A stretch of 35,462 nucleotides of DNA from Flavobacterium sp. SCGC AAA160-P02. GTDB lineage: Bacteria > Bacteroidota > Bacteroidia > Flavobacteriales > Flavobacteriaceae. The stretch lies in contig KB911101.1 of assembly GCA_000383355.1 (NCBI GenBank), positions 1 to 35,462 on the forward strand. The letters are read 5' to 3'. The position numbers were made by a program, and so were the translations under genes. This document shows, one piece after another, positions 32,996 to 35,462 of the stretch; the first letter of the stretch is position 1; the number at the start of each line of letters is the position of its first letter. The notes under the pieces were generated by a model, which saw nothing but the letters and a program-made list of their open reading frames with translations, was not told the origin of the DNA and made no database searches.

Positions 32996-33412
32996 TTAAA
33001 ACTTAATTTCTAGACTTACATCCTCTTCTATCACACTAAATTTAGAATCTAAAAAAGAAGGAGGTCCAAAGTCCATATTATTATTTGAAGCCCCATAATC
33101 TTCTATAGGCATTCCATTTTCGTTAAAATCCATCTTCCCATTGTTATTCTTATCATGAAAACATATCACAGAATATTCACCTTGCGCTATGTTTTTAAAA
33201 GTAACAGTACTTTTTCCTTGTATAATTTTTGCAGAAGCACCTTTTAAAGGTGTTTTCATAAAAGTTATTTGATCATACAAAGCAAAAGATACTTTTCCAT
33301 TGTCAGTCGTTGCATTGACTACTGTTACTGTAATTTCTTGATTCACTGAAGTTAGTAAACTACCAACAAAAACCACGGCTGTTGTTAAAATTGTTGCTAA
33401 AATTTTCATCAT
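32996..33412 (-). CDS. DUF2141 domain-containing exported protein
   Basis: 138 residues with a signal peptide (about 1-27) and a beta-sandwich DUF2141 domain: ITVTVVNATTDNGKVSFALY, GKSTVTFKNIAQGEYSVICF, then HDKNNNGKMDFNENGMPIED, an aspartate/asparagine loop resembling a calcium site, and YGASNNN. Likely periplasmic or surface; function unknown. The ATG at 33409 is an equal alternative start. A CATATTTG box at 33466-33473 (minus strand) is one base from the -7 consensus. Confidence 0.88.
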   Translation of the reverse strand: MMKILATILTTAVVFVGSLLTSVNQEITVTVVNATTDNGKVSFALYDQITFMKTPLKGASAKIIQGKSTVTFKNIAQGEYSVICFHDKNNNGKMDFNENGMPIEDYGASNNNMDFGPPSFLDSKFSVIEEDVSLEIKF

Positions 33413-33544
33413 TTCTTGTTTTAAATTTGCACTGAAAATTAGTTCAGCACTTGTTAAGTATGGTACAAATATGCAACGATGATAATGCTCTAGGAATAAT
33501 AAGTTACTGAGTTGTGTTTTTTTTAGGATGAGTTGTAAAAAGTC

Positions 33545-34695
33545 TTAATGTTTTATATTTAACACTCTCTTGAATAAGGCTAAGACAAATCTAAACGGCG
33601 GCATTGATAACATAATTTTTAAATCTTCAATAAAGCTTGTTTCTTCATCAAGAAATCTAAATACATTTTTAAGTGAATTTCTTTGAAATAATTTAGAAAA
33701 TAGTTTAGATCCTAGATGATTATGAGTAGATAGAACATCCAACATTAATAAGTCATAGAACCAAAACCTTGTTTTCTTTCTAAAATTTTTAAAATCATTT
33801 TCTGTTTTAAGAAAAACAATCAGTTCTTTTGTTTTCTTTGAAGTGTTTTTAAAGGTATAACCAGTACTGGCTTTTGTCCAGCCTCCAACAGTTCCAATAT
33901 GTAAAACATTCTTTGAGTTTTCTTTCCAAAACCTATAAGAAGTCATTGGAATAATTCCTTTTTCTTTTTCAATAATGGTAAACTCTGTAATAGATTTTGA
34001 TGCAAGATATTTTTGCAACTCACGTTCATATTCTTCTTTTGGTAAAACATCTTTAGAAAACAAAGTGTATTCAAATAATGCTTTGTTTGGCGCTATTGGC
34101 AAAACATACATAAATCTTGTATTCTTTTTTTGATCAACAGTAAAGTCCATAAAAGTAGCTACTGAATCGTCAAAGTAATTTTTTTTAGTTTCTATAAACC
34201 ATCCCGTAAAATGCTGTAATAAAACAGGAAACTCTTCTTGTTGTGTGTATTTTTGGTCAAAATCAATACTGTTTATTAACTTAACTGCATGATATTGATT
34301 TGTTAAGGTATTCACAGAAGCGCCTTCATCTTTATGTTGAATACTCACAACAGTTGCTTCAATAAAATGAATATTTTTCTTAGTGGCTATAAAATTCCAT
34401 AATTTCTCATAGAACTTAGCACTTCTAATCATTTTATAGGCATAGGACTGTAGTGGTATTGTATTTTGATAAGAGTTGCTTTCAAATAGTATTTTTTTCC
34501 AAGATTTATGAACTAAATCATCCCACTCTCCGGTATCTTTCTCCCAAAAACACCAAGTTCTGTCATTGGTAGTTTTTTTCTCTTTATCAACAATTAAAAT
34601 TGATGCATCATCAAAAAAAGAATCTTTCGCCATTCTGTAGGCAAGCATAAGTCCTGATGCTCCAGATCCAGTAATAATGTAGTCGTATTGTTGCA

Positions 34696-34696
<1 letters not shown>
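33545..34696 (-). CDS. crtY: lycopene beta-cyclase, CrtY type
   Basis: 383 residues. An N-terminal Rossmann fold, YDYIITGSGASGLMLAYRMA (4-23), is followed by the CrtY hallmark NDRTWCFWEKDTGEWDDLVH (64-83). Further on are FMDFTVDQ, FMYVLPI, GIIPMTSYRFW and GTVGGWTKASTGYTF. CrtY closes the ends of lycopene or related acyclic carotenoids into beta-ionone rings, using reduced FAD non-redoxly. It overlaps the upstream CruF-like gene by one base (TAATG), so the two are translated together. Confidence 0.94.

Positions 34697-35462
<766 letters not shown>

Overview
The window is one AT-rich, gene-dense stretch of a Bacteroidota chromosome, almost certainly from a marine member of the Flavobacteriaceae. 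The reasons are the gene repertoire (rhomboid pair next to mutL, MtaB, 2TM-domain proteins beside a LytS/LytTR pair, a carotenoid crtY cluster, TonB receptor with carboxypeptidase-like N-terminal domain, lipoproteins with an acid-rich signal), the very short gene spacings with ATGA/TAATG overlaps, and repeated Bacteroidetes-type -7 promoter elements (TAnnTTTG) in front of genes. There are no rRNA or tRNA genes, CRISPR arrays, phage genes or insertion sequences that I can see. Most of it is ordinary chromosomal backbone.

Layout. 1-6195: a minus-strand operon (small membrane protein, mutL, two rhomboid proteases, membrane-anchored EEP hydrolase, first 46 codons of a geranylgeranyl-reductase-type flavoenzyme). 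The rest of that flavoenzyme lies on the plus strand at 5104-6195. The two gene pieces share a perfect 95-bp inverted repeat (1-95 and 5104-5198), so the operon looks inverted relative to its last gene. This is either a real inversion or an assembly/amplification chimera, and I favour the artefact. 6204-8618: minus-strand solo peptide-binding lipoprotein, ABM-fold protein and GNAT acetyltransferase. 8668-11633: plus-strand mtaB, an alpha/beta hydrolase and a lytic transglycosylase, closed by a strong terminator. 11702-15226: minus-strand cspA, then mnmA-nitronate monooxygenase-ywbE, and a MORN-like repeat protein.

15491-21388: plus-strand purB, a small lipoprotein, a TerC-family membrane protein, an overlooked His/Cys-rich exported small protein that seems to begin with ATA, a TonB receptor of the metal-receptor type and a putative surface lipoprotein, closed by a terminator. 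21494-25455: UMF1/Atg22-type MFS transporter, alpha/beta hydrolase with TTG start, exported MsrB, LacI-type regulator. 25829-28790: ffh, folD and a YwaF-type membrane protein. 28787-29720: cupin protein and lipoprotein. 29834-32927: a regulatory operon with a LytS-type kinase carrying a C-terminal 2TM domain, three stand-alone 2TM proteins and a LytTR response regulator. 32996-33412: DUF2141 protein. 33545-35462: carotenoid genes (lycopene cyclase, CruF-like membrane protein, C-terminus of a CrtI/CrtD desaturase cut by the window end).

Best candidates for something little described: the 2TM/LytS/LytTR cassette, and the small His/Cys protein-TonB receptor-lipoprotein cassette. The split reductase is the most striking structural oddity, but should first be tested as an artefact.
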